Positions 35,651 to 46,670 of a DNA stretch of 64,000 bases are shown piece after piece; positions within the stretch are counted from its first letter, which is position 1, and each line of letters opens with the position of its first letter. The DNA is taken from positions 5,328,001 through 5,392,000 of the forward strand of contig NZ_AQFT02000001.1 of the NCBI RefSeq assembly GCF_000364225.2. The letters are read 5' to 3'. The stretch is from Eubacterium plexicaudatum ASF492. GTDB lineage: Bacteria; Bacillota; Clostridia; Lachnospirales; Lachnospiraceae. A program made the translations under genes and the position numbers. The notes below the pieces were generated by a model. The model saw nothing but the letters and a program-made list of their open reading frames with translations. It ran no database searches and had not been told where the DNA came from.

Positions 35651-37653
35651 TGGCGGGCAAGATTTGTTTTTGGTGCTTTAAGTCAAAAGGAAATCAGGCG
35701 GTATGTCCACACTGCGGTTATGCACAGGGCAGTGAGCCGGAGCAGGCATATCAGCTTGCGCCTGGAACGGTGCTGCATAAGCGGTATGTAATAGGCGTCA
35801 GCATTGGTATCGGCGGGTTTGGCATTACTTATAAAGCATTTGATGCTATGCTTCGAATGATTGTAGCTGTCAAGGAATTCTATCCGGCGGGACTTGTGAA
35901 CAGGGGCGGCGGAGAGAAAAAGTAGGTATTTTTTCGGGTGAAAAAAAAGCGGAATTTCAAAGACAGCTGGCGCGTTTTCTGGAAGAAGCCAGAAATATGG
36001 CTCTTTTTTCAAAGGAACAGGATATTGTTAATGTCTATGATTATTTTGCGGAAAACCAGACCGCTTATATTATTATGGAATATGTGAATGCGCCGCTTTT
36101 GAAGGATGAACTGAAAAAGCGGCGGTTTTCGCCGCAGGAAGCAGGCGGATATATGCTGGCGATCCTTGAAGCACTGGAGAAAGTTCATAAGAACAATATT
36201 ATACATAAGGACATCAGTCCTGATAATATTTTTTGACAGGCCCGGGTACGATAAAGTTGTTTGACTTTGGAGCCGCAAGGCTTCAGGGATCGGAACGCAC
36301 CGAGGCAGTTGTTGTAAAGGCTGGCTATACACCGCCGGAGCAGTATACGTCGCAGGATGTGCAGAGTCTTAGCATGGACATCTATGCGGCTGGGGCGGTA
36401 TTTTATGAAATGCTCGCAGGTATCAAGCCGGTGGATTCCAGAGATCGCGTAGTAAAAGATGAATTAAAGACGCTGAGTGAGTGCGGAACACGTACGGATG
36501 AATATTTGCAAAGAATTGTTTTTAAGGCAATGGCGTTGGAACCGCGGCTGAGATTTCAAACTGCCGCCGAATTTAAAGAAGCTCTGATTCATCATAAAAA
36601 AGTGCTTCTGCCGCAGGAAGAACTTCGAAAACATCGAAGAATGAAGCGGATTTTGGCGGCAGTGCTGGCAGTGGTTTTTATTGGAGCGGGAGGCGCGCTG
36701 ACGCTTGGACTGACTGTTTTTTCGGGCAGAGGGAAAATAGACGTGGCAAAACTCGAAGAGGAAGAACTTTCGGTATGGCTTTCGGTGCCGGATGCTGCAT
36801 CCGCAGAGGCATTGGCTGAGACGTTTTTGGAAAGTATACGGCGGGTATGTCCGCAGCTTACGGTAAAGACGGAAATTGTGGATAGAGAGAGTTATGCACA
36901 AAAGATTGCAAGTGCCGCAGAGCAGGGGATGCTGCCGGATGTATTCTGTACGGATGAACTGGATCCGTCTTTTTTGAAAGAGCAGCAATGTGCGGAACTT
37001 TCCAAATTGCTGCGCACGATGGAACTTTCAGATTATCTGTATTTGGAAGACTTAAAAAAGAGGGAGACGTGTATGCGCTTCCGACAGCTGTGCAGACAGG
37101 TATTGTATATGGCAGCCAGGCAAAAACAGAACTTTTACAGTCGTCTGTTACGCTGGATACGCTGGCGCAATGGGGCGGCAGTCTGGGCTATGCGGATACG
37201 CAGGATGCGTTTGCGAGGTTTCAAGATCCGGATGACCCGATTGCCTGGATTGTAGGCGATCTGTCAGATATGGACGCGATAGAAGAGGTTACGGTAGAAG
37301 CGGTGCCATCTACCGATTTTTCAGCAGTGCCGCTTGTAAAAGAAGAAAAACTGATCGGAAGCATGGAGCATTGGTATGCTGTCAAAAAGAGTGAAGATGA
37401 AAACAGGCAGGATGCATGCATGACGGTGCTGTCGCTGTTATTGAGCGAAGGCATGCAGAGTGCCGCGTACATGAATAACAGAGATGGACTGCCGTTAAAC
37501 CGGGCAGTGCTGGACAGTTATAAAGAAAACAAACTGACTACCTATTTGAATTTTCTTAAGGACTATAATCCGGAAGAAATACAGTTTTATAATGGAGACG
37601 ATTTATGCAGCACAGTCAGGCAGGAGACTGAAAAACTGTTAAATAACAGGTAA
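35650..37653 (+). CDS. Transmembrane Ser/Thr kinase with extracellular solute-binding-like domain (three indels)
   Basis: Restored length 668 residues. A zinc ribbon opens the protein (CFWCFKSKGNQAVCPHCG). The kinase domain (about 35-290) shows the glycine loop IGIGGFGITYKA, the lysine in IVAVKEFYP, a catalytic HKDISPDNIF (Lys in place of the HRD Arg), DFGAAR and YTPPEQYTS. A membrane segment (ILAAVLAVVFIGAGGALTLG) leads to an extracytoplasmic domain of about 300 residues that resembles ABC solute-binding proteins (MLPDVFCTDELDPSFLKE, VYALPTAVQTGIVYGSQ). One base each is missing at 35917-35921, 36229-36234 and 37054-37059. An outside ligand may thus control phosphorylation of the secretion apparatus. 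Confidence 0.85.
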
Positions 37654-37669
37654 AAGGACGGAGAAATTA

Positions 37670-38649
37670 ATGAAATATCGGATTCATATCAGAGGATCTA
37701 ATGTAACGATCAAAGCGAAACTGGCGCTTGGTGAAAAAATTAATGAAAGAGAAGTAGATTACTTGCAGAAAAATTCCGTACCCGGATTTTTTCAGATCAC
37801 ATATGATGGAAAAAAGCAGCTGATGTATGACGCACCATGCTCGTTATCGTTGGAAAAATATTTAAAAGATACGAAAAGCACGATAGAAGAAAAGGATTTT
37901 GGAAAATGATGACGCAGATGCTTGATGTGGAAATCGCAGCGCAAAGCAGGGGGTTGTATCCGGATCATATGCTGATGAAGCCGGATGCGATATTTATGGA
38001 AGAAGATACGTTAAGGATGTACTTTGTATACGAGCCGGTGACAGGGGCAAAAGATCTGTCATACAATCTGTTTGCGCTGATTCAGGATATCATATATCAG
38101 GAAATGAAAAAAAACGGCGGAAAAGGGCCGGATTATCTGATTGATTTTCAAGATTATCTGCAGCAGGGAGATTATCGGCTGGAACATGTCCGACAGTATA
38201 TTGGCCAGGCATCTGCAGGAAGGCGGCCGGGCATTGGCAGTCAGGCAATGCAGCAGCCGGTCAGGGAAACGGATTCGGAAGAACCGGAGCAATATACGGT
38301 TATGTTAGGCAGCAGAGGCAATGCAGAGCCTGCTGTGCAGCCGGTGAAGAAGAATATGCAGCTGATCCGGGTGCGGACAAGAGAGCGTACGGTATTCTCT
38401 GGTGATATTGTAAAAATAGGCAGATCCGTTCAAAATACATACTGCATTACCGGAAATACATCTATTGGAAGGAATCATGCGGCGATCGTAAGGCGCGGAG
38501 ATGTCTGTTACTTAAAAGATATGGGTTCTGTAAACGGGACGTCGGTAAATGGAAAGCGGCTGGCAGAAAATCAGGCATGCAAGCTGCACAGCGGAGACAG
38601 GATTCAGCTGGCTGACGAGGAATTTGTATTTGAACTTCAGTTACGGTAA
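37670..38649 (+). CDS. DUF6382-like plus FHA protein, candidate EssB counterpart (one indel)
   Basis: Restored length 326 residues. Residues 1-185 resemble DUF6382 and have a shape like the pseudokinase domain of EssB/YukC (LMKPDAIFMEEDTLRMYFVY, a helix-rich LIQDIIYQEM). Residues about 235-326 form an FHA domain with GRS, the GRNHAAIV loop and SVNGTSVNG, the residues that bind phosphothreonine. One A is missing at 37903-37906. It lacks a membrane segment, unlike EssB. ACGGAG precedes the ATG. It may dock on kinase-marked partners of the secretion machine. Confidence 0.75.
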
Positions 38650-38675
38650 ACACGTACGGCAAAAGAGAGGTAGTT

Positions 38676-38879
38676 ATGAATATAGAAGATATTGCGCAGC
38701 TTTTGCTGTCGCAGCAGGCAATTTTTATTTACGAAATCATTATTTTGGCTGTATTGGTTATATCAATTATTCTGCTGTCTAAAAAGCGGAAGCTGAGAAA
38801 GCAGATTCAGATATCTGCACAGCAGAGGCAGGTAAAAAGATCTTTAGATGACTCGCTCGCAAACCAGAGGCGGAGGTAA
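38676..38879 (+). CDS. Small single-span membrane protein
   Basis: 67 residues: one membrane helix (IFIYEIIILAVLVISIILLS) near residues 17-35, then a highly basic tail (KKRKLRKQ). AGAGAGGTAG precedes the ATG. It lies between the FHA protein and EssC with almost no spacing, so it is probably a subunit of the secretion membrane complex, filling the place of EssA-like small proteins. No family could be named. Confidence 0.7.
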   Translation: MNIEDIAQLLLSQQAIFIYEIIILAVLVISIILLSKKRKLRKQIQISAQQRQVKRSLDDSLANQRRR

Positions 38880-38886
38880 TGGCCAG

Positions 38887-41800
38887 ATGAACATTATTTT
38901 ATCAGTATATGCAAAGGATGCATTTCGGGAATTTCAGCTTCCGTCTGTGAATAATGCTGATTATACACTTACGCTTCGAAGCGATTTTTTTCACTTAAAG
39001 AAAAACAGAAATATTTATCTGGAAGTGATGGACCATGTGTGGAGCTTTAAGCATAACAGGGGTTACAGCATTCGAAAGAACGGAGCGGCATATGAGGGAT
39101 ATGAGCTGGCGGATCAGGATGTTTTAAGCCTGCTTATTGAAGAAGAAAAAGAGATTGTTTTTATTGTAAAGTATGTGGGTTCGCTGTTTCATGCATATGA
39201 AAAATTTTCTTTGGCCGGTGTGAGTCAGATTACGATTGGCGAACAGGCAGACAATGATATTGTTTATGATTTTATGAAGCTTGTTTCACGCAGACATGCG
39301 GCGTTTGTTCGTGAAGGGGCAGGCTTTAAGCTGCTGAATAACAGCCTGAACGGTACTTATGTCAATTCTTACCGGATTGATAAGGAACGGCTGTTAAGTC
39401 CTGGTGCATGCATTGATATTATGGGACTGCGCATGATTTACTTAGGAAGCTGTCTTGCAGTTGATACAAAAGGAAGCAAAGCGCGGATTAATGTAAAGAA
39501 GCTAAAGGCAATGCCGAAAAAGCAGACAGCAGATTCCGGACAGGCGCGTGAGACAACGTTGCTGTCTCACGGAAAAACAGTCTATCACCGTTCTCCGCGT
39601 ACATTTCACGAACTGTCGGATGGGGAGATAGAGATTGAAGAGCCGCCGCAGGTAGAACGGGAAAAACCGCAGCCGCTCCTGCTTACGATTGGGCCTTCTT
39701 TTACCATGACACTTCCTATGATTGCAGGATGTATCCTTATGATGTCGCCGTCTTCGGGCGGCAGTGCCATGTCTATGTATTCAGGACTTGTTATGTCAGT
39801 GTCATCCGCGGTACTCGGTGTATTCTGGGCAGTCCAGAATATCCGGCATCAAAAGAAGCAAGAAGCGGAGAACAGTAAAGTAAGGTTTGAAAGCTACAGC
39901 GAATATTTGCTAAAGAAAACAGATGAGATTAAGGATAAGTATGAAAATGCTTCCCGCAGCTTGTTTGACATGTATCCGGATGCCGGAACATGTCTGTCTT
40001 ATGATGAGAGCAGCGGTCTTTTGTGGAATCGGAATACGACACACAGAGATTATTTAAAGCATCGGCTTGGCATGGGAAATGTACCGTTTCAGATTTCGAT
40101 TCAGGCACCAAAAGAAAGGTTTTCGATTTACAAAGATGAGCTGGCGGATAAGCCTCGTTTTATAAAAGAAAATTACGATGTGCTTTATGATGTCCCGGTA
40201 GTGCTAGATCTGGCAAAGCATCAGCTGATCGGCATCGTAGGCGGTGCACAGAAGGCCGGTGCGATTGAAATTGCCAAGCTGCTGGCTGCTCAGATGGCGG
40301 CAAATAACTGTTATACGGATGTAAAGCTTGGCTTTATTTATGACGGGGAAGCTTCCAATGAGGAAAAAGAATGGGCATTTGCAAAGTGGCTGCCGCATGT
40401 GTGGTCAGAGGATAAGAAAACACGTTACTGCGCTGCAAGCGCCGAACAGGCGAGTGATGTATTTTATGAGCTGACCAAAGTGTTTCGTACCAGGCTGGAG
40501 GAAGAGCAGCAAAATCTCGGAACGAAAGAACAGCTTCCAAAGCCTTATTATGTGCTGTTTGTGTCTGATATGCACATTCTGGAAGGCGAGCTGATTGCCA
40601 GATATATTTTTGATAAAGACCATGCGGCCGGACTTACGACATTTATTTTGGCAGAGCGTTATGAGGATCTGCCGAATGCCTGTGATTTTGTCATTGAAAA
40701 TACGGCCAGATATCAGGGCATGTATGAAGTTGTCCTTGGAGAAGAAAAGGGACAAAAAATCCGGTTTGACCAGGTGGATAGTTTTCGCCTGGAACGCTTT
40801 TCCAGACATCTGGCAACGCTGCAGGTACAGGAGATGGAAAAGGGCGGAGAGATACCGAATGCACTGACGTTTTTCGAAATGCTTGGCGTGTCAAAGCCGC
40901 AGGAGCTTCCGGTCAAAGAACTGTGGGCGAAAAACCGGACATATGACAATATCAGGGGCATGATAGGCGCGAAAGCCGGAGGCGTGCCGTGTTATCTGGA
41001 CGTACATGAAAAATACCATGGGCCGCACGGACTGGTTGCCGGTACGACAGGTTCCGGAAAATCAGAGACGCTTCAGACATATATGCTGTCATTGGCGGTT
41101 AACTACAGTCCGGATGATATAGGATTTTTATTATAGACTATAAGGGCGGCGGTATGGCAAATCTGTTTGACGGACTGCCGCATATGGTCGGACAGATTTC
41201 GAATCTGTCCGGCAACCAGGTCAGACGTGCGATGATTTCGATTAAGAGTGAAAACCGCAGGCGTCAGCGTGTTTTTACGGAACATGGCGTGAATAATATT
41301 AATCTGTATACAAGGCTGTATAAAAACGGAGAAGCCACGCTGCCGGTGCCGCATTTATTTATAATTATAGACGAATTTGCAGAATTAAAGAGAGAAGAAC
41401 CCGATTTTATGAGGGAGCTTATCTCTGTGGCACAGGTTGGACGAAGCCTTGGCGTACATATGATTCTGGCGACGCAAAAGCCAAGCGGTACGGTAGACGA
41501 TAACATATGGAGCAATTCCAAGTTCCGTCTTTGTCTGCGTGTGCAGGACAGACAGGACAGCAACGATATGCTGCATAAGCCGGACGCGGCGTATATTACG
41601 CAGGCAGGCCGCTGCTATCTGCAGGTCGGCAATGATGAGGTGTACGAGCTGTTTCAGTCCGGCTACAGCGGGGCGGCTTACGAAGAAAATGTCAATATGG
41701 GCAATACGGAAATTGCCAAAATGCTCAGCCTGAATGGAACCGTGGAGATGACAGGCAATTCGGCAAAGCTTTCACAGAAGCAGAAAGTAGAATATCTGTG

Positions 41801-43870
41801 GCTGGAAGTACTGGCAGAATGTATGGACCTGGCACAAAAAGCGGCTAAAATAACGGTGGAAGAGTGCCAGAACAAGCAGCAGCTTGGCCGTCTGGTTCAT
41901 GCGATGTATAAGGCGATGTGGTTTGAAAAGCTGGATTATCCGGTCAGCAGGTACAATACGGACCGGCTGTGCGATTTTTTGCTGCTGTATAAAAAGTATG
42001 GGCGGTGAAGCCAGACCACCATGCCGTCTTATCAGAGATGATGGAGCAGTCGGTTGCGGGCAAAGTGAAGATGCCGCAGAAAAAGGAAAAAACACAGCTG
42101 GATGCCGTGAAAGAATATCTTGCCCGGATGGCAAAAGAATGTGGGTATGATTATCACATGCAGTTATGGATGCCGGTGTTGCCGGGGCATATTTATTTGC
42201 AGGAATTTGCGGAGTTTGCCGGCCGCTGTTATAAAGACAGAAGCTGGCCAGGACAAAGCGGGGCATGGAGTCTTGAGATCGTAACAGGCAAAATCGACGA
42301 TCCGGCAAACCAGAATCAGATGCCGTTATTTTTGGATTTTGCGAAAACGGGACATCTAGCTGTTTTTGGGAGCATTGTAAGCGGAAAGAGTACGATGATG
42401 CAGACGATTGCTTATGCGCTGATTCACCGCTATACACCGGATCTGATACATTTGTATGCGCTGGATTTCAGCAGTAAGATGATGTCCGCGTTTGAAGAAG
42501 CTCCGCATGTGGGCGGTGTCATGTATGAAAATGATATGGAGAAAATCAGCAAATTTTTAACATGATGGAAAGTATTCTGCAGGAACGAAAGACTTTGCTG
42601 CGTGGTGGAAATTACAGCCAGTATGTACAAAAAAACGGTGTGACAATGCCGGCGATCGTAATCTTTGTAGATAATTACGCAGCATTCAAAGAAAAGACAG
42701 ATGAGAAATATGAAGATATTATGATTACGCTGTCAAAAGAAGGCGTCAGCCAGGGTATTTCCTTGTAGTTTCAGGAAATGGCGTCGGCATGAATGATGTT
42801 ACTTCCCGCGTATGTGAAAATATTTCAACGGGTTACTGTCTGCAGTTGCAGGAAAATATGAATATACGGACCTGCTGCATACAAACCAAATCGAGGTAAT
42901 GCCGGAAAGCGGCATGAAGGGCAGAGGACTTATTGACTATGAGGGACGTATTCTGGAATTCCAGGCAGTGCTGGCAGTCAAGGCGGAAAACGATTATGAA
43001 CGTATGGAAATGATACGTGCACAATGCGAAGAGATGAAACTGGCATGGACAGGAAAACCGGCGCGTCCTGTGCCTGAAATACCGAAAAAGCCGGTATGGT
43101 CAGAGTTTCATAAGCTGGACGATTACAGAAAGCAGCTTGCAGATAAAAATGTGCTGCCGGTAGCATATGATATGTCAAATGCACAGGTGTATGGAATTCA
43201 CTTGCGAAACAATTACTGTTATACGGTATATGGAACGGCACACTCCGGAAAGACGAATTTCTTAAAAGTATGTCTGCAGGCAGCGCTGGAGAAACGTGCG
43301 AATATTTGCGCTATTGACAATGAAGCGCATGATTTTCACAGCTATGCATCCGCAGGTATACATTATGTGGAAGATGATAAGGGGCTGTATGAATTTTTTG
43401 CACAGCTTCTGCCGGTGTTTAAGGAAAGAAATCAGAAAAAGCATGAACTGCAAAGACAGGACTGCGAGGAAGATGAAATATATGAGATTATGTCAGCATA
43501 TGAGCCGTATTTTATCTTTATAGCAGACTTAAAGTCTCTGGTAATGCTGATCAATGATTCTGAGTATGAGATGAAAGGATTTTTCAGAAATATTTTGGAA
43601 AAAGGAAGCATGCATCATATTTTCTTTTTCGGGGCCATTTCGTTAAAAGATCATCAGGAGATTTTTGGCGATGAGCTGTATGAAGCGTTTACCGGATATA
43701 AGACAGGTGTTCATTTCGGTGGAAATACAGCTGAGAACCGGGTGCTGAATTTTGAGTATGTTCCGTATATGGAGCAGACAAAAGTACAGCCGCCGGGTGT
43801 GGGCTGTCTGCCGGATGCCGGAGCCGGGGTGGATACGGCAAAGATCGTCGTGCCGCTGGCCAGGAGGTAG
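38887..43870 (+). CDS. essC: EssC-type FtsK/SpoIIIE ATPase of the WXG100 secretion system (five indels)
   Basis: Restored length 1662 residues. The N-terminus has two FHA-type domains; the second ([33 protein letters not shown]) keeps the Ser/Arg/His and NGT elements. Two membrane helices follow (bases about 39690-39835). Three FtsK-like ATPase domains come next: D1 with Walker [11 protein letters not shown] (41041) and Walker [13 protein letters not shown]2 with [10 protein letters not shown] (42368); D3 with [10 protein letters not shown] (43232). D1 has the Asp/Glu pair and is likely the main motor; D2 (IVIFVDN) and D3 (FIFIADL) lack the Glu. Losses of one base at 41131, 42004, 42554-42558, 42758-42760 and 42851-42856 break the frame. 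GGAGGT precedes ATG 38887. It drives export of the WXG100 proteins encoded downstream. Confidence 0.93.
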
Positions 43871-43876
43871 ATAGCA

Positions 43877-44625
43877 ATGGTTACCATGATCATATACGGA
43901 CCGAGGCGCAGAGAAGCAGAGAGTTTTGGACAGGTCACCAAAGACCTGTTCGCGTATTTGTCAGAAGAAGAGCTTACGATGTATTGTTTTTCCGCATTGG
44001 ATACGGTTCGTAAGTTTCTGAAAAAGAGTGCGCTGCTGGACATGGCATGCGTAGGCATCAGAGGACGCGAAGAAATTGATTTGCTGCATCAGATTCGAAC
44101 ATTATATGCAAAGGCGGAGCTGCTGCTCGTTGCAGATGCGACCGTCTCACCAATGGAATATTTAACGCCGGAGGTGCGTGCGGCGTCTCTGCTGCTGTAT
44201 CCTTATGAGGAAAAGCAGATGAAGCAGGTGCTGCGGGCATTTTTAGGAAGCTGTTTAAAAGACAGGATGCAGGATTCCACAGAAGAAAAAGATTTTTGGT
44301 CATAGAAAACCGGGATGGAAGAACGGCGATTCCATTCAGTCAGATATATTATATCGAGGTAAGAGAACGAAAAATCTTTATCCGGGTCAGAAACAGGGAA
44401 TACAGCAGATATGATTCTATGGAGCATATCATGCAGCAGCTTCCGGAAATATTTGTACGCTGTCACAGGAGCTTTGCGTTTAATATGCATCATCTGGACC
44501 GGGTGCGGCTTTCGGAAAATACGGTTTATCTGGAAGATGGCATGTCGGTTCCGTTATCAAGAAGCTATAAGTCGGCGGTGAAGGAGTATATGCATGGACG
44601 ACATACAAAACGGGAGCAGATCTGA
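43877..44625 (+). CDS. LytTR-family response-regulator-like protein (one indel)
   Basis: Restored length 249 residues. An N-terminal receiver-like domain (VTMIIYGPRRREAESFGQVT, DMACVGIRGREEIDLL) lacks a clear acidic pocket and phospho-acceptor, so it may not be phosphorylated. The C-terminal LytTR domain is complete (IPFSQIYYIEVRERKIFIR, VRCHRSFAFNMHHLDRV, VPLSRSYKSAVKEYM) and binds DNA through beta-strands. One T is missing at 44293-44297. AGGAGGT precedes the ATG. No histidine kinase lies near. It may control the locus itself. The next gene starts inside its last 32 bases. Confidence 0.85.
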
Positions 44626-45241
44626 CAGCTGTCAGCACAGCGATAATGATTATGACATTTATTATATAAAAGAAGAGCAGTTAAAGCTGCTTTTGGCAGG
44701 GCTTGGACAGACAGAATGGTATGGGCTGTTTTCCGATGCGCATGTGTCTGAGCGTCCACTTAATGTGATGCTTGCGGATCTGTATCAAAATGGTGTTGTC
44801 GACTGGGACGGAGAGGGTGTAATAGTCAGGCAGCCATACGCAGATATGCTTTCCGTGATGCTGGAAAAAAAGACGTGTGTGACGCTGCAGACTGCCGGCT
44901 GCAAGACAGCTTATGTGCGCTGCTGCTATTTTTCGGATACCAGTGCTGTGTTAACGGTAAAAAGCCAGCGGGAAGCGAAAACAATTGGAATGGCACCGAT
45001 GCCTGTACACAATTGGCTCAGGCAGCTGGAAGAAGTGTGTATTCGGCTCGAAGATGAAGAGTGCTGTACACTGACATGCCGAAACAGTGTGAATGGAAAG
45101 GTATATCAGACAGTGCGGATTCGAAAATATGGACTGCGGGAGTTTCAAATAGATCAGAGTAAATATAAAAACGCAAGAAGGCATTGCATGCGTGAGCAAT
45201 TGGGCGCAGCCGTTTGGGAACTGCTTTGCACGGATGACTGA
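44594..45241 (+). CDS. Unassigned secretion-locus protein
   Basis: 215 residues, soluble, no signal peptide or membrane segment. Mixed alpha/beta with a beta-rich middle (CVTLQTAGCKTAYVRCCYF, AVLTVKSQREAKTI). The start overlaps the LytTR gene by 32 bases with its own AAGGAG, so the pair is coupled. Size, cysteine content and place before the EsaB gene recall cytosolic accessory or chaperone-like factors of WXG100 loci, but I recognise no family and claim none. Confidence 0.7.
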   Translation: MDDIQNGSRSDSCQHSDNDYDIYYIKEEQLKLLLAGLGQTEWYGLFSDAHVSERPLNVMLADLYQNGVVDWDGEGVIVRQPYADMLSVMLEKKTCVTLQTAGCKTAYVRCCYFSDTSAVLTVKSQREAKTIGMAPMPVHNWLRQLEEVCIRLEDEECCTLTCRNSVNGKVYQTVRIRKYGLREFQIDQSKYKNARRHCMREQLGAAVWELLCTDD

Positions 45242-45256
45242 AAGGGGACACTGACA

Positions 45257-45505
45257 ATGATACTGACAGATATTTACATACCGGCAGTAGATGCGAATTA
45301 TGATTTTATGCTGGATGAAAACGTGCCTGTGGTACAGGTTATGGAGGAGATCAGTGAAATGATTTCTAAAAAGGTGAAAGAAAAGAAGCCGGAGCAGATC
45401 AACGATTTTGTGCTGTATTCGATGGATACAGGTACATTGTTAGATCATAATCTAAGCCTTTATACAAATGGAATCCATGACGGAAGCAGACTGATTTTTG
45501 TATAA
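45257..45505 (+). CDS. esaB: EsaB/YukD-like ubiquitin-fold protein
   Basis: 82 residues with the ubiquitin-like pattern of YukD/EsaB: first strand ILTDIYIPAVDANYDFMLDE, helix VVQVMEEISEMISKKV, then YSMDTGTLLDHNLSLY, and the final GIHDGSRLIFV that closes the beta-grasp fold. EsaB proteins regulate or assist EssC-dependent secretion from the cytoplasm. AAGGGGAC precedes the ATG. It is one of the best markers that this is a type-VII-like locus of the Firmicute kind. Confidence 0.88.
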   Translation: MILTDIYIPAVDANYDFMLDENVPVVQVMEEISEMISKKVKEKKPEQINDFVLYSMDTGTLLDHNLSLYTNGIHDGSRLIFV

Positions 45506-45644
45506 TCGGCTGAAAATATGTTATTTGGACATACAAACAGGTCAAGTAATGCAAAACTGTGTCAGCAGTGAGAAATCCTGTTATAGTAATCATCAGCAGG
45601 AGCGATGAAAAACAAAACAGCCGAAAGGTGCCGGAGGATTATGA

Positions 45645-46001
45645 ATGGAAGCTAAGGTACGGTTAAGGCAGGTAATGCGTCTGGCACAGGAGCTGGAGCA
45701 GTGCGAAAAAAAGCTTTCGTCCAATATCGAACGGCTGGACGCTTTGTGCAAAGGCAGATGCAGCCGGCAGATCAAAAAAAAGATGTGTGAACAGAGCGAG
45801 ACTTTAAAAAAGCAGGCCAGCTTATGTAAGGATCTGGCGGCAGTGCTGGAACAGGCAGTGTATCTGTATGAAAAGACGGAAGAGTCTGTCATACAGGCGG
45901 CAGAGACAGATCCAAGACGATATGAAGAAACGCTTCGGGCAGTAAGCCTTGTGGAATGGACGCATATTCCGGTGACATTAGACATAGGGGAGAGACTGTG
46001 A
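45645..46001 (+). CDS. Coiled-coil protein of the secretion locus
   Basis: 118 residues, almost entirely helical, Lys/Glu/Gln-rich (RQVMRLAQELEQCEKKL, ETLKKQASLCKDLAAVLEQA). No WXG turn. GGAGG precedes the ATG, and its stop overlaps the first WXG100 start (TGATG). It may be a partner that pairs with a WXG100 protein or the helical head of an exported complex. The 139 bases before it hold no gene or promoter that I can support. Confidence 0.7.
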   Translation: MEAKVRLRQVMRLAQELEQCEKKLSSNIERLDALCKGRCSRQIKKKMCEQSETLKKQASLCKDLAAVLEQAVYLYEKTEESVIQAAETDPRRYEETLRAVSLVEWTHIPVTLDIGERL

Positions 46002-46303
46002 TGGCAGACAGGATCAGGATCAATACAGACAGGCTGGGAACAGATGCCAGCCGCGTGCAGGGCTATATCGGAAATATTACAAAAGAAATAGCCAATATGA
46101 AGCAGAGCGTTTCCGCATTGGAAAACATGTGGGACGGCCCCGGTCGGAGCGCGTTCCATAAGGCGTTTTGGGATGGTATGCAGGCCATAGAAACGGCGGT
46201 CAAGAGCATGGAAGAGCTGTGCGCGTATAATAAAAATGCAAAAAAACAATACGAAGCCTGTGACAGAAAAGTAGCTTCTCTGATCGCTGAGATCAGGATA
46301 TAA
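46001..46303 (+). CDS. WXG100 protein 1
   Basis: 100 residues beginning MADRIRINTDRLG. The two-helix hairpin is marked by the turn MWDGPGRSAF at mid-length, with WDG as the W-x-G motif. WXG100 proteins dimerise and are exported by EssC. The start overlaps the preceding stop. First of five tandem WXG100 genes. Confidence 0.88.
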   Translation: MADRIRINTDRLGTDASRVQGYIGNITKEIANMKQSVSALENMWDGPGRSAFHKAFWDGMQAIETAVKSMEELCAYNKNAKKQYEACDRKVASLIAEIRI

Positions 46304-46336
46304 AAGAATCAAAATAATGATCGGGAGGGATATAAA

Positions 46337-46654
46337 ATGGCAGATGTTCAATTAAAGGTATCTCCGGATGAACTCAGACGTGCCGCAGATCAGATTGAAG
46401 GACAGATTGCGGCAATTCAGAGAAACTGGAACAATCTGTGTGAAGTAGTGGGTGCCTCCGGACATTACTGGCAGGGAGATGCGGCAGATTATGGACGCAG
46501 GCTGTTGGAAGAGACAAAGCAGGAAGTACTGGAAGCATGCGGCCGGTTAAAAGAGCATCCGTCCAATTTGCTCGAAATGGCAGGCGTTTATGCAGATACA
46601 CAGATAAAAGCAGCTGAGATCATCCGTTCACTGCCGGACAATGCGATTTTGTAA
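46337..46654 (+). CDS. WXG100 protein 2
   Basis: 105 residues. First helix LRRAADQIEGQIAAIQRNW, turn with WQG (HYWQGDAADYG), second helix LEACGRLKEHPSNLLEMA, and a tail VYADTQIKAAEII near the C-terminus. GGGAGGG precedes the ATG. Likely secreted or a chaperone for a larger partner. Confidence 0.87.
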   Translation: MADVQLKVSPDELRRAADQIEGQIAAIQRNWNNLCEVVGASGHYWQGDAADYGRRLLEETKQEVLEACGRLKEHPSNLLEMAGVYADTQIKAAEIIRSLPDNAIL

Positions 46655-46670
46655 AGTGAGGGCATAGTAT

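Noticed and set aside
35917-42856. Programmed frameshifting in the kinase and essC genes
   Set aside because: Slip sites differ in sequence and lack consistent downstream structure, and the same one-base loss recurs in unrelated genes such as cysK and the ABC-3C trio.
45605-45655. Mini-gene from ATG 45605
   Set aside because: Only 16 codons, and it runs through the ribosome site of the coiled-coil gene.
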